Of a DNA stretch of 64,000 nt, positions 25,250 to 35,900 are shown one piece after another; the stretch's first letter is position 1; every line of letters starts with the position of its first letter. The notes below the pieces were generated by a model. The model saw only the letters and a program-made list of their open reading frames with translations. It was not told the origin of the DNA and ran no database searches. Origin of the DNA: Bacteroidaceae bacterium (GTDB lineage Bacteria; Bacteroidota; Bacteroidia; Bacteroidales; Bacteroidaceae). The stretch spans positions 1-64,000 of the forward strand of contig JAFVTT010000010.1 of assembly GCA_017503065.1 (NCBI GenBank), given 5' to 3'. Position numbers and translations under genes: made by a program.

Positions 25250-25418
25250 AATTGAAAATATTAAAATGATTTTGTGTTACTTATTTATACCTAACGTGAG
25301 TTTGATCAATTTTCGTTATTTAATCTTGAGATAAATTGTATCCATATCTATACAAAATTAAAAAAATAAGCAAAAAGAACAGTAGAAGTACTAGAAAAAT
25401 CCTTACTTAATCAAGCTT

Positions 25419-26411
25419 TTAGTTTTCAAATCTATAATCACTGAAATGCCATTTGCTCTTGTAGAATTTTGCTTTAAGGTATAAACATGGGAAAGGAGTT
25501 CCGTTGGCTGACCAATACGGAGCAAGGGTATTGCTAGGCAGCTGTTCGAAAGCATTACTAAGTATTGTCATCCATAAACGGTCCGTAGGACCTAACTCTT
25601 TTGGTAACAAAACACCAAGATGCACCTTTGTTCTTTCATCAAAATATAACATGATGCTGTATTCTGCTTCATCATCAAGAGATATAAATTGTTTGTCAAT
25701 TAGCCGATTAATTTCACGTCCGAGCAACAACATCTCTTTTTCTGATTGGACGCGATAATCTGGTGTTAATTCATTTATCGTAATTTCACCTTTGTTTCTT
25801 TGCATTAGAGCTATGGTTTTGCAAAGTTCACTATTGGTTCTATATATTTGAGAACCAACATTCTTAGTGTTTACTTCTACGCCCTGATCGTATACGACTC
25901 TTTTTATTTTAGGAGCAACAATGGAATCGCCATATATAAAAGGATAGAACATATGTATAATTTCACCACTAAACCATTTTGCTGGAATAAGAACCGAGTC
26001 TCTGCCCAACAAGCGATGTCCATATTTATTTTTAAGCTCTTCTAAAGCATAAATATTGGTTGAGTCAATGAGCAAATACAAAGTTGTATACTCTTTGTCA
26101 TTAATATTATCGGACATACTAACAAATGTAGATGCTGTTAATGAAATATTTCCAATAGAATTTAGACTAGGCAATAAGGTGACGTACGACAAGCTATTGT
26201 CGTAAACACCTGGTACTAATTTTCCGTTATAACCACAATGTACTTTATTCAAGCAATTGATAGAAGCATTTGCTTTACATCTATCTTCATAATAAGAATA
26301 AAAATTACTTTTGTAATTTTCCATCCTATTATTTTTTATTTGCGAAAAAGAATTTGATGTAGTAAATAAACAAATTAGCGTAATATACGCAATTTTCATA
26401 TATTTATTCAT
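25419..26411 (-). CDS. Hypothetical exported protein in the AT-rich islet
   Basis: A 330-residue protein, not recognised. It has a signal peptide (MKIAYITLICLFTTSNSFSQ, Gln at predicted +1). The body is mixed alpha/beta without catalytic motifs that I can identify; four cysteines lie at CKANASINC, CGY and ELC. The C-terminal segment 'VLLPKELGPTDRLWMTILSNAFEQLPSN' and 'CLYLKAKFYK' recalls the end of small receptor-associated periplasmic proteins but is not diagnostic. The start at 26411 is chosen because it is closest to the signal peptide with an AT-rich leader; 26420 and 26399 are possible. Same strand as the preceding islet gene, 169 bases apart. Confidence 0.6.
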   Translation of the reverse strand: MNKYMKIAYITLICLFTTSNSFSQIKNNRMENYKSNFYSYYEDRCKANASINCLNKVHCGYNGKLVPGVYDNSLSYVTLLPSLNSIGNISLTASTFVSMSDNINDKEYTTLYLLIDSTNIYALEELKNKYGHRLLGRDSVLIPAKWFSGEIIHMFYPFIYGDSIVAPKIKRVVYDQGVEVNTKNVGSQIYRTNSELCKTIALMQRNKGEITINELTPDYRVQSEKEMLLLGREINRLIDKQFISLDDEAEYSIMLYFDERTKVHLGVLLPKELGPTDRLWMTILSNAFEQLPSNTLAPYWSANGTPFPCLYLKAKFYKSKWHFSDYRFEN

Positions 26412-26772
26412 ATCTATCATTTCTTTTGACTATAAGGAGGTTCTATAAATTCAATTAATCATTAGCGAATAGTCAGAACCTCTTTAAGGCTACCGCTAAT
26501 GCGATTTTGGTGCCTCAAATTTAGCAAAACTTTTTCTAACTTTTGATAAAAATTCCGATGTTTTTTGGAGGGGGGGGTAATATACTGAATATCAAATATT
26601 ATAAAGCTTTGTTATTTACACAGTTATCCACTCCTTGTGATATCTATAAATTTGTGTTAAGCGTGCTTGCTGTCTTCTATTCTATCGGTGAAATAATTTC
26701 CTTCTGCTGCTTTACCGAAAACAAAGGGATTTTCTTTTGTCATGGCTCTGGTATATATAGGTTATGATGATG

Positions 26773-26802
26773 CAAATATATAAAAATATTATCAAGTAAC
26801 AA
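26773..26802 (-). promoter_or_regulatory. Candidate promoter at the right 61-bp repeat
   Basis: Read leftward, TTG (26802-26800) is followed by a 19-base spacer and TATATTTG (26780-26773). The layout is identical to that at 24414-24443, pointing towards the islet genes. Confidence 0.55.
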
Positions 26803-26843
26803 GTTTCTTAGTAATAAAGTTCTTACTAAGAAGGTTCTTACAT
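26783..26843. repeat. 61-bp direct repeat, right copy
   Basis: Perfect copy of 24424-24484 in the same orientation, 2359 bases away. The two copies bracket the AT-rich islet with two hypothetical exported proteins. Confidence 0.95.
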
Positions 26844-26935
26844 ATCATCTGTATCCTTGAAACAGGATAAAACAGGTTCTCTTTATTCAGGTGTGTATAT
26901 CTTGCCCATTATTCTATCAAAAAACTTGCAAAATA

Positions 26936-26967
26936 CATCTGTCATAAAGAATAATTCTGTAATTTTG
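26936..26967 (+). promoter_or_regulatory. Promoter of the PhoPQ-related hydrolase gene
   Basis: TTG (26936-26938), a 21-base spacer and TAATTTTG (26960-26967) match the -33/-7 pattern. The start codon lies 82 bases downstream. Confidence 0.65.
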
Positions 26968-27049
26968 TCCTAGGTGATTTCCTTTCTTTTATAAAGAGAA
27001 ATATCAATTTCACTAATATAATAAGTCTTGAATTTATTACTGAATCTGT

Positions 27050-28426
27050 ATGAAACGCTTCTTATATACATTGATATTGTCGGTGCTGTCGTGTGCGTTG
27101 TATGCACAAACAACGGCCGAAACCGCACTTGCTGATTACATCAACAATGGTGACAATAGTTATAAGTGGGAAAACATAGACGAGAAACGAGGTGAGGGAG
27201 TGACGGCATACCGTTTGGAACTCACATCTCAGACATGGCAAAATATTGTTTGGCGTCATGAGTTGGTAGTAATCATTCCCGACGTGGTGGAACACGACGA
27301 GGCTTTGTTACACATATCGGGTGGTAGTGTGGATACTGAAACAGGAAAACCCAATTTGCATGATTGGAATAACGGAACCATTGTATCGCACTCAGACATA
27401 GCGCGTCGTTGCAAGGCCGTAACAGCTATTTTGTGGCAAGTGCCATGCCAACCTCTCTATGACGGCAAGTACGAAGACGCTCTGCTTGCATATACACTCT
27501 ACCGTTTCATGATGAGTAAGGATTACTCATGGCCGTTGTTGTTTCCAATGGTTAAGAGTGCCGTGAAGGCAATGGACGCTATTGAGACATTTGTTGCGGA
27601 GAAGAAATCAACAACAGTAAACAAGTTCGTTCTTAACGGCTACTCAAAGCGTGGGTGGACAACGTGGATGACAGCTGGTTCGGGCGATAAGCGCGTAGTT
27701 GCTATTGCTCCTGCGGTGATAGATATCCTCAATATGCAGGTAAATGTGCCGTATCAGCGTTATATGTTTGGCGATTATAGTGAGTCAATTGGCGACTATG
27801 AAAATCTTACAGAGCAGTTGATTACTCCAGAGGGTATGGAAATCGTTAAGATGGTAGATCCATATTGCTATAGAAAAAATTACGACATGCCTAAGATGCT
27901 ATTACTTGGAACAAATGATCCCTTTTGGGCAACGGATGCTATTAAGAACTATATTGACGGCATACCAGGTAAGAGTTGGACGGCATATTCTGTTAATGCA
28001 GGACATGATTTGAACCAAGAGGCTACAGCTACTTTAGAGGCATTCTTCTATCAGAGTATCAACGACATGAAGTATCCTAAAATGGAATACAAGGTATCGC
28101 AATCAAGCAAGGGCATTGTGTTGAAGTTCAAGACAGACAAAGAGTTGCTCGAAGGTGTAGAAGTGTGGCAAACCGAGGCCGACAATAAGGATTTCCGTAA
28201 ATGCGAGTTCAAACCAACGAAGGTAAATGGGGTTGCGCACTCAAAGCGTTTTAAAGTTGCGGTTGATTACCCTCAAAGCGGATTTAAGGCTTTTGTCGTG
28301 ATTTTGAAGTATCGTCACCCAAGCAAACCTAATGCTACGTACAACATTACGACTCGTATGTTCACGGCAGATAGCGATGAACTCTTTGACGAGGCATTTG
28401 AATTGCCACTCCTCCAAAATCAGTAA
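27050..28426 (+). CDS. PhoPQ-activated pathogenicity-related (PqaA-like) alpha/beta hydrolase
   Basis: A 458-residue exported protein of the PhoPQ_related family. Signal peptide ends LYAQ with Gln as predicted mature residue 1. The nucleophile elbow is S199 in LNGYSKRGWTTWMTAG, a hallmark of the family; a likely aspartate lies in GTNDPFWATD and the histidine in NAGHDLNQEA. The last ~110 residues form a beta-rich C-terminal domain. The substrate is unknown in the family. It is the only plus-strand gene within a long minus-strand stretch and has its own promoter and terminator. Confidence 0.85.
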   Translation: MKRFLYTLILSVLSCALYAQTTAETALADYINNGDNSYKWENIDEKRGEGVTAYRLELTSQTWQNIVWRHELVVIIPDVVEHDEALLHISGGSVDTETGKPNLHDWNNGTIVSHSDIARRCKAVTAILWQVPCQPLYDGKYEDALLAYTLYRFMMSKDYSWPLLFPMVKSAVKAMDAIETFVAEKKSTTVNKFVLNGYSKRGWTTWMTAGSGDKRVVAIAPAVIDILNMQVNVPYQRYMFGDYSESIGDYENLTEQLITPEGMEIVKMVDPYCYRKNYDMPKMLLLGTNDPFWATDAIKNYIDGIPGKSWTAYSVNAGHDLNQEATATLEAFFYQSINDMKYPKMEYKVSQSSKGIVLKFKTDKELLEGVEVWQTEADNKDFRKCEFKPTKVNGVAHSKRFKVAVDYPQSGFKAFVVILKYRHPSKPNATYNITTRMFTADSDELFDEAFELPLLQNQ

Positions 28427-28486
28427 TAGTTTTATTGGAGATGGACAGGTAAAAGATTTTTATTGTATACATTTCACAACACAAAA

Positions 28487-28524
28487 CATCCCCACAAACA
28501 CTTTGTACAGTGCTTGTGGGGATG
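28487..28524. terminator. Bidirectional terminator between convergent genes
   Basis: CATCCCCACAA (28487-28497) pairs with TTGTGGGGATG (28514-28524), and an inner CACT/AGTG stem extends the hairpin. It separates the PqaA-like gene (+) from the GH2 gene (-). Confidence 0.85.
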
Positions 28525-28549
28525 AGTGTATATTATATATAAGGTGCTC

Positions 28550-31500
28550 TTACTTGATCACAACCTTTTTGCCGCCGATGATGTAGATGCCCTGGGGGAG
28601 GGAGGTGGGAGAAGCGGTGTTGCCTACGAGTTGGCCGCGGGTGTTGAAGATGGGCATGGGGCTGTTCTCTGCAGATGGGGGTGTGCAGGGAAGGTCGCTG
28701 ATGCCTGTCTCCACATCATTCACGTATGAGAAACGGAGTTTGTAACCATAGGTTCCGCTGGTTGGAAGTTTGTACTTGTCCAGCACGCCTGCACCGCAGG
28801 AACCGTTGCCGATACCAAGTTGGGCATAGTCGAAGTTGACATAAACCCTGTCGGAGGCATCCATATTCCACTGATGCAGATACTGGTGCTTGTACTCGTC
28901 GGTATAGTTGTCCACGGTAAGGTTCACCTGACCTTCCGTCTCCACACGGATACCCTTGCCATCTTCGTTGAAGAAGGTAATCCAGCGGAGGTCCTGACGG
29001 TCGCCGCTTGTCTGCGGACGTACATAGTCCACATGGAAGTCGCTAACTGGCAGTTCGTAGATACCCAGGTCGGAACCCTGCTTGCGGTCGATGGTGTTGT
29101 CCAGAGGTCCTCGGGCATAGTACTGAGTAAGGGACAAATCAGAATCCAACTCCATGAGCATGCCTATACGGCGAAGATTGGTACCCCTGACGGTATAAGA
29201 GGCGTCAAGGTCTACAGAACCGTCGCGGTTTACGGTATAGACGAACCTGTAGTTGCACAGGCTGCCGGTGGCATCCTCGGTAATGGTTAAGGCAGAGCCG
29301 TCAGCGCTTGCACTGACACTGAACGACCTGTTGTTTATACCGTTGCTTGTGCTATAGTATGGATCTGTTCCGTAGGGAGCATCGTTCTCCACCCAACGGT
29401 AATTGCTATAGACAGGTGCCGTGGATGCATCCGTAGCATCGGGGATGACGCTGATGCCACCCTGCTTCCATGAAGTAATGCCCTTGGAGGTGTCTACCGT
29501 CATGCTGATGTCCTGTCCCTCTATGGTATATACGGAACCGCTGTTTGTCAGTATGAGAGGTGTACCTGCGGTATTGTCGGGAGCAGACAGGGAAGTGCGC
29601 CCGGTCAATGCACATTGCGTGCTTGCTATGGCATATCCCTTTTCCGCCCATGAAGTAGGCTCTGCCAGGCATACGGAGAGGTTGAGAAGATATTCGCCAT
29701 CCTCGGATACGGTACCATAGGGTATGGCAATGTCCTTTGACCCGCCTGAAGGTATTGAAGGAAGGACGATAGAACCGTCGGCAACATCCATACCGTTGAG
29801 CAGGAGTTTCCATTCCAGTGTCATTCCCTCCAGATTGATGCTTTCGTACCTGTTGGTAACGGTTACGGTGCCTGTTGTCTGGTCAACATCAGAGAACTTT
29901 ATATGCTGGTATATACGTCTTACCTCTGCCAGTTTGCCGGTGGGCTGGCGGTCGGCGGTGATGATACCGTTGTTCACGAAGTTGCCCTGATGCGGTGCCT
30001 CGGGATAGTCATTGCCGTTGCGGTACTTGTTGAAGCCGTTAACTTTCAGTTCGCCGTCCTTTATGTCCTGTGGGTCAACGATTGCCTGGTCTACCCAGTC
30101 CCAAATGCAACCACCCATACCGTTCTTGCTGTTCTCCATCACCTCCCAGTATTCCATCAGGTTGCCCACGGAATGACCCATGGCATGGGCGTATTCGCAC
30201 ATGAAATAGGGTTTGCCCACATAATCCACATAGGACCGGACAGTGGGTACGTCCCTATACATGACACTGTAGATGTCCGTGGGGGAAGTTCCGGCACGAG
30301 TCGCACCCTCGTAATGTATGGGACGAGGATCAAGCGCACGTGCTGCATCGTAGGCATAGTTGAAGTTCTGTCCACCATCGCTCTCGTTGCCAAGACTCCA
30401 TGACACTATGCTGGAGTGGTTTCTGTCGCGCAGAACCATACGTGTGACACGGTCCACTATGGGAGCACGCCATGTGGGAGAGGTATGTATGCGTCCGCCG
30501 TCTGTCCAGTTCTTGTGGAACTCCACATCGGCCTCGTCCATGTGATACATGCCAATGTAGTCCATCATGGCATTCATCTTGGGGCTGCGGGGATAGTGGC
30601 TTGAACGGAGTATGTTTACATTTGCCTGCTTCATCAGCACAAGGTCCTTCCACATGGTCTCTATGCCAACGGTACGTCCTGTAAGGGGATGTGTGTCCTG
30701 GGCATTAACACCCTTCATGAGCACACGCTTGCCGTTGACAAGGAACTGGCTGTTCCTGATGGTGGCCGTGCAGAAACCATACTTTGTGGCATGCACGCTT
30801 TCCTCATTGCCATCAGCATCCTTCTGTACAACCTCCACGGTATAGAGTGTGGGAGAATCGCTTGTCCATGGCTTCAGGTCGCTGAGACCCTCAAACACCA
30901 CGTCAAGTGTCTTTGAAACCTCTGTATTTGTGAAATCTGCACTGCCCGTCTTTATCTGGAGAACATTGCCGTATGGTGAAATGAGGCGCACTTCATACTG
31001 CTTGCTTACGGTAAGGCTGTCCCTGTTGTACAAGGCAAGTTTAACGCTCATATTGCCTGACGTGGCATCATCGGAAAGGCTGCTTGATATGTAATGGTCC
31101 CTTACGAATACCTTTGGTACGGCCATCAGATAGACATCGCGGTGGATACCGCTCATGTGCCACATGTCCTGGCCTTCAAGGTATGAACCGTCTGTCCAGC
31201 GGATTACACGGACGGAAAGGTTGTTATCGCCCGTACGTACATGCTTGCTGATGTCGAACTCGGCATCCATGTTGCCACCCTCGGTGTAACCCACATAATT
31301 GCCGTTCACCCATACATAGGCGGCAGAGTATATGCCATCGAAGTGCAGAAGTATGCGCTCATTGTCCCAACCCTCGGGCAAGGTGAAGTCCCTGCGGTAA
31401 CTGCCCACGCTGTTCTTCATGCCATTCTTCATGGATATGTACGGAGGATTGTCGGCAAAGGCATAATCCACATTTATATAATAAGGTGTACCATATCCCT

Positions 31501-32809
31501 GCATCTCCAGGCATCCGGGTACCGTTATGTCATCCCATGCTGAAGCGTCCACGTCATTGCCGTAGAACTCCTCCTGAGGCATTGTGTACTCGTCGTCGAG
31601 CACGTTCCATATCAGTTTCCATGTTCCGTTCAGGCTCATCCAACGGTTGCTCTGGGTGGGATCAAGCCATGCCTTCTCATAACGGGCATCGGCACGCATG
31701 GCATCTGTACTCTGGTAGGGGATGTATGTGGCATGTCCCTTTTCCTTGTTCTGCTCGAACACCTTTTCGTCCTGCCAGAAGATACCTTGCGGAAGATTGG
31801 CATTGTTTACCTTTGTGAAGGTGAAATGGGTGTCGGTGTTTCCGCTCTCCTTGGTAAAATACAACTCCTTGTCGGCACTTACCGCCAGATAATAGTATTC
31901 AAAGGATGGAGACCACTTGCTGCCTATGTTCTTGCCTACTTTGAGTTGGTATGCGTTCTCCACATCTTCAACCTCCAGTATCTCGAACATCTGGTTCCAG
32001 TTGGCATTTTTCTCATCATAACTCTGACTCCACTGAAGAGGCTTTCCAGAACTCTCCATGGCTGCGTCTATGCACTTGCCACAACTTTCGTTGAGCAACT
32101 GATACCAGGTAGTGCTTCCACTCTGGTACATGGGTATGCTGAGTTTCCACATCTGGCCGTATGCCTTTTCGTCGGCTTCTTCAACAATTATAAGCGCATC
32201 GTTTTCGTTACTGCCTCCGTTGGACAGAACAAGGTTGGTGCTCAGGCTTCGGATCATGTATGTGAAATATGGCAAAGGAATGGAATTGTCCTCTGCACTG
32301 ACAATCTCCTTTAACTCAAAGTAGGTGCTGGTATTGGTGAGATCGTTCATCATCCAGAGTTCACCGTTTTCGTATTCTGTCAATACCTTGCCAGGGTCTC
32401 CGGCACACAGTAACTGTATGGCAGAACCTGCTATGCCAGGGGAGTGGATATTGAACACCTGGTTCTGATTGTTGAGGTTTGGTTTCCAATGAAGCAGTTT
32501 GCCTGGATTCTTGCTCTCCAGCGCCATGTCTATGGCCAACTTGGAACCAATGTTGTAGAGTCCGTACGTACCCTCTGTTCCATCGCTGATAAGTGCCCAC
32601 ATCTGGCTCTTGTCGTTCTCGTCCGTACTTCCCATCACAATAGGAGCATCGGGATTATAATTGCCATTGTTGGTAATGGCCTTACCTGTATTTGTGGATA
32701 CAATACGGTACACACTGCCAACCGTCTGCGCATGTATACCCAAGGCAAATGTGCATGCCATTAAGGCAATGTACAGACGTCTGCCTGTTGATTTTCTCTT
32801 TTCATTCAT
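28550..32809 (-). CDS. Secreted GH2 beta-galactosidase with N-terminal lectin-like domains
   Basis: A 1419-residue exported GH2 enzyme. After the signal peptide (ending GIHAQ) come two ricin-type lectin-like domains (about 34-170 and 190-340), then the GH2 sugar-binding, immunoglobulin-like and TIM-barrel domains. The catalytic acid/base is E809 in SLGNESDGG and the nucleophile E872 in FMCEYAHAMG, as in LacZ-type beta-galactosidases. Further beta-sandwich domains follow, including a LacZ-like small chain (QYYARGPLDNTIDRKQGS). The C-terminus (FNTRGQLVG ... GIYIIGGKKVVIK) is a T9SS-like tail. The start at 32809 is nearest the signal sequence. It lies 112 bases downstream of a large GH84 on the same strand, suggesting joint attack on Gal/GlcNAc-containing glycans. 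Confidence 0.9.
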   Translation of the reverse strand: MNEKRKSTGRRLYIALMACTFALGIHAQTVGSVYRIVSTNTGKAITNNGNYNPDAPIVMGSTDENDKSQMWALISDGTEGTYGLYNIGSKLAIDMALESKNPGKLLHWKPNLNNQNQVFNIHSPGIAGSAIQLLCAGDPGKVLTEYENGELWMMNDLTNTSTYFELKEIVSAEDNSIPLPYFTYMIRSLSTNLVLSNGGSNENDALIIVEEADEKAYGQMWKLSIPMYQSGSTTWYQLLNESCGKCIDAAMESSGKPLQWSQSYDEKNANWNQMFEILEVEDVENAYQLKVGKNIGSKWSPSFEYYYLAVSADKELYFTKESGNTDTHFTFTKVNNANLPQGIFWQDEKVFEQNKEKGHATYIPYQSTDAMRADARYEKAWLDPTQSNRWMSLNGTWKLIWNVLDDEYTMPQEEFYGNDVDASAWDDITVPGCLEMQGYGTPYYINVDYAFADNPPYISMKNGMKNSVGSYRRDFTLPEGWDNERILLHFDGIYSAAYVWVNGNYVGYTEGGNMDAEFDISKHVRTGDNNLSVRVIRWTDGSYLEGQDMWHMSGIHRDVYLMAVPKVFVRDHYISSSLSDDATSGNMSVKLALYNRDSLTVSKQYEVRLISPYGNVLQIKTGSADFTNTEVSKTLDVVFEGLSDLKPWTSDSPTLYTVEVVQKDADGNEESVHATKYGFCTATIRNSQFLVNGKRVLMKGVNAQDTHPLTGRTVGIETMWKDLVLMKQANVNILRSSHYPRSPKMNAMMDYIGMYHMDEADVEFHKNWTDGGRIHTSPTWRAPIVDRVTRMVLRDRNHSSIVSWSLGNESDGGQNFNYAYDAARALDPRPIHYEGATRAGTSPTDIYSVMYRDVPTVRSYVDYVGKPYFMCEYAHAMGHSVGNLMEYWEVMENSKNGMGGCIWDWVDQAIVDPQDIKDGELKVNGFNKYRNGNDYPEAPHQGNFVNNGIITADRQPTGKLAEVRRIYQHIKFSDVDQTTGTVTVTNRYESINLEGMTLEWKLLLNGMDVADGSIVLPSIPSGGSKDIAIPYGTVSEDGEYLLNLSVCLAEPTSWAEKGYAIASTQCALTGRTSLSAPDNTAGTPLILTNSGSVYTIEGQDISMTVDTSKGITSWKQGGISVIPDATDASTAPVYSNYRWVENDAPYGTDPYYSTSNGINNRSFSVSASADGSALTITEDATGSLCNYRFVYTVNRDGSVDLDASYTVRGTNLRRIGMLMELDSDLSLTQYYARGPLDNTIDRKQGSDLGIYELPVSDFHVDYVRPQTSGDRQDLRWITFFNEDGKGIRVETEGQVNLTVDNYTDEYKHQYLHQWNMDASDRVYVNFDYAQLGIGNGSCGAGVLDKYKLPTSGTYGYKLRFSYVNDVETGISDLPCTPPSAENSPMPIFNTRGQLVGNTASPTSLPQGIYIIGGKKVVIK

Positions 32810-32921
32810 AATATTAGTCAAGTTTTGGTGTTTCTACTAATTAGTTGTACTCAAGTTGATTTATATTGTAATTGCCGGAATGACCTTATCAATGACATTA
32901 TAAGTGCATCCAGACCTCAAC

Positions 32922-35900
32922 CTATTTGAATATTTGCTTCTTGCCATCCACTATATATACACCTTTTACGGGTGTCGCAACACGACGTCCGCTCAGGTCA
33001 TAGATGACATTATCTGTGGTCTTGTTCGCACCGGAAATATCATATATGCCAGACGGTATTATGCCAAATACCTTGTACATGAAATCATTGTATGCCTTCT
33101 GTAATTCCTCATAATCCTTATCTGTTGCCTCTGAGGGTAATGGCAACATGGCTTTCATCAAAGCCTGAGCCTCGGCTTCGGCATCTTTGATAATGTAGTA
33201 CTTCTGGACGTCGTATATCTGCATTTCACCAATGTGGAAGAAACCTGCGCTGACACCTTTCATATCACCGCTTGTACGAATTTCCAGCAAACGGATGGCA
33301 GAATATGCCTTTGGAAGGGTGAAGGCACGCTTAATGGTTTCAGTCTGACTTTTAAGCGGCATGTCCAACTCGCATACCACCTCTGTATTGGCAGAGGTGC
33401 CGCTACCGCTCACCACACCCAGTATTTTTGCCTTGATAAGATGATGACCGTCTGTGTCGCTTCTACGGCCGTAGTGCATAATTACGTCACCAATTGTTCC
33501 TTCGGGCAGTGCAATTTCAAGATAGTGTACACCATCCTGAACGTTTCCCATACTCCATGCAGAATGCCAGAAGGTATTCTGTTTGCCATCTAAAAGATTG
33601 TTAAGCGAACCTTCTGTAGGTTCGGTGTATGGCGAACTGAACTGACTGTTGCTGGTAATGAGTTTATTGCCTTGACCACAGGAATCCAACGCATGTTGTG
33701 CCTTTGATTTAAGTAAATCAAAGGCTTTTGCAAGTTCACTTTCCTCTTCTGGCAATGTGGAAGCGTTTGTATCATATTTAGGTGTTATCTCAAATATATC
33801 AGGAACTTCGGAACCCTGCCATTCCATACGAATGGCCGAAGCCTTGGGATATGCGGAAAGGTCTATGTACTGGCATGGCTCGCCGAGAGTTCCGACACTG
33901 GTCCAGCGTTCTCCGTCTTCAGTGACGCTTATTGTTGTCTGTACGGAAGATAATATACTATATAAGGTAACACCCTGTAAATTGAAATGTCTATTGAAGA
34001 AGTATGTTATCGGACTTGTTGTAGTGGCAGGTATCCCTGTCTGTGCATTGTCGTCGGTAAGTTCGTTCACCTCCTTGTTTTCTGCATCCATACATTCTGA
34101 CAACGTACTGTTCTGTTCGTGTTGTCTGTTTACCTCTATCTCGTACAAGCGCATCCAATTACTGGTATTGGCAGTTATAAGTCTAAGGCGTATATAGCGT
34201 GCTGAAATTCCTGCTCCGTCAAAATCACAATAGACCATCTCATCGCTATAGGTAACGTTCTGTTCAAGGTCAATATTCCAGTTGTATGTATCTGTGCCCA
34301 TGACTTTGAGGTTTGCCCATTTGGTTCCATTTGCCGAATATTGTATTCTGGCCACGTTGGGATAGTCTCCGTTTACTGTACCCATGCAGAGCCTTACATC
34401 GTGCAGTATAGTTTCCGTACCCAAGTCCAGAGTGTACATATCGCCTGTCTGCTGGTTACGGTTCAGACAAGTGTATGTGTCGTATTTACCGTCTACCATA
34501 AATGCTGCGGTGTGCCCATCATAGATATTGCCTTCTGGAAGAGTCACACTTTGGGCTTTGGCTTGGACGGCGATATTAAATGAGAATATATCCTCCGAAA
34601 GGGTAAACTCCTTTATTCCCTTGTCTGTATCGTTCAGGAATATGAAGTATGCTACGTGCTCCTGAGGCAATTCTGATGTGGATGCCAACTTTTTCCATTC
34701 CTTGCCGTTAGTGCTGTATCTGGCATATGGAAGTAGTTCTTCAGTAATATTTATTTTGTCCAGGAGAATAGGCTCACTAAGTCGCACACCTACGTACTTG
34801 TTGACATCAAGATTGCTTGTAGGCAAGGTCATAAATATTTTACCTCCACTAATGGTTAGAGTTGGGTTAAGCAGTGGAGAATTGCTAACCATGGTTGGTG
34901 CGCTTATATCTGTTGGGTCGCTGAAATATGTATCAATGCTTCTTTCTTTCAGGTATGAAATGAAGGGATACAGATAGAGTCTTGATAACTGAGCCTGACG
35001 ACTACTTACACTGATGCTGTTGCCCATACCCTCTAACGCATATGCGGTGTAAAGGGTGCTGTTGTCCAAAGATATAAGACTATCACTCACTTCCTTAACG
35101 CTCAGCCAGTTCTGTACATGTCCATCCTCTTGATTGTCCAAAATACCAAGCATATTTTCTATGACGATGGAATATGTGTGCAGAGTATGTAGCCAGGGAG
35201 CAATGTCGGCGTACAAAAGGCGGTCGCTATGGATTTCAGAGTCCTTCAGGGTAATCACCTTCTCGCAATCGGTCCTTATCTTCTGTATTACGGCAATGAG
35301 GTCCGAAGAGTTGGGGAGACCGCTTTCCAAAGAGTTCTTGTAATTATTTATCAGTGTCTGTATGCTCTGTGGTTCGTTCCAGCGCAGATAGTAGGTGATG
35401 TCGTGATATGCCTGACGTACATCCTCATTCTTGATGATGGTATTGAAACTGGCTTCCCAACTCTCTTCATTCTTAAAGCCGGCATTATTCCATGTATAGT
35501 CAGCAATGGAGAACAATGATGTCTTGGCTACCTGTCCCTGTTGCATGGGATTGGCTACTATACCCTGGCAGTTGTTCAACTTTGATGGAAGGCGCTCGCC
35601 ATTGTCCACGGCAGGCATGTCCACGAAGTTGCTGTACATGTCCATAGGGTAAATCTGTCCATCAGCATTGTCGTTACAGGGGTAGTTCCACCACCATGAC
35701 ATGGCACGGCCGAACTCTTGCTTCACGGTGATCGTGTGGTCGTTGTTGGGAACTGACCATACACCCTGACCGGTGGAATAAACAGTTATGTAAGAGGGAA
35801 CTTTACTCAAAGCTGTCATGAAACGCTGGCGCTGGTCAACACTGCTGGCAAAACTATTACAATAGATCTGCGGGACGAAGTGAAGAGGACGCACGGTATC

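Larger units (their letters stand above)
26412..27049. other. 638-base intergenic region at the islet edge
   Basis: No convincing gene. It holds a hairpin GAGGTTCT/AGAACCTC (26437-26444/26475-26482), an overlapping ATTAGCG/CGCTAAT inverted repeat (26461-26467/26494-26500), a run of eight G (26570-26577), the right 61-bp repeat with a leftward promoter (26773-26843) and a rightward promoter for the PhoPQ-related gene (26936-26967). Confidence 0.6.

Noticed and set aside
26570..26577. G8 tract as a phase-variation switch
   Set aside because: It lies in no supported gene and not in a recognisable promoter spacer. The 74-residue frame around it (26543-26767) looks accidental.
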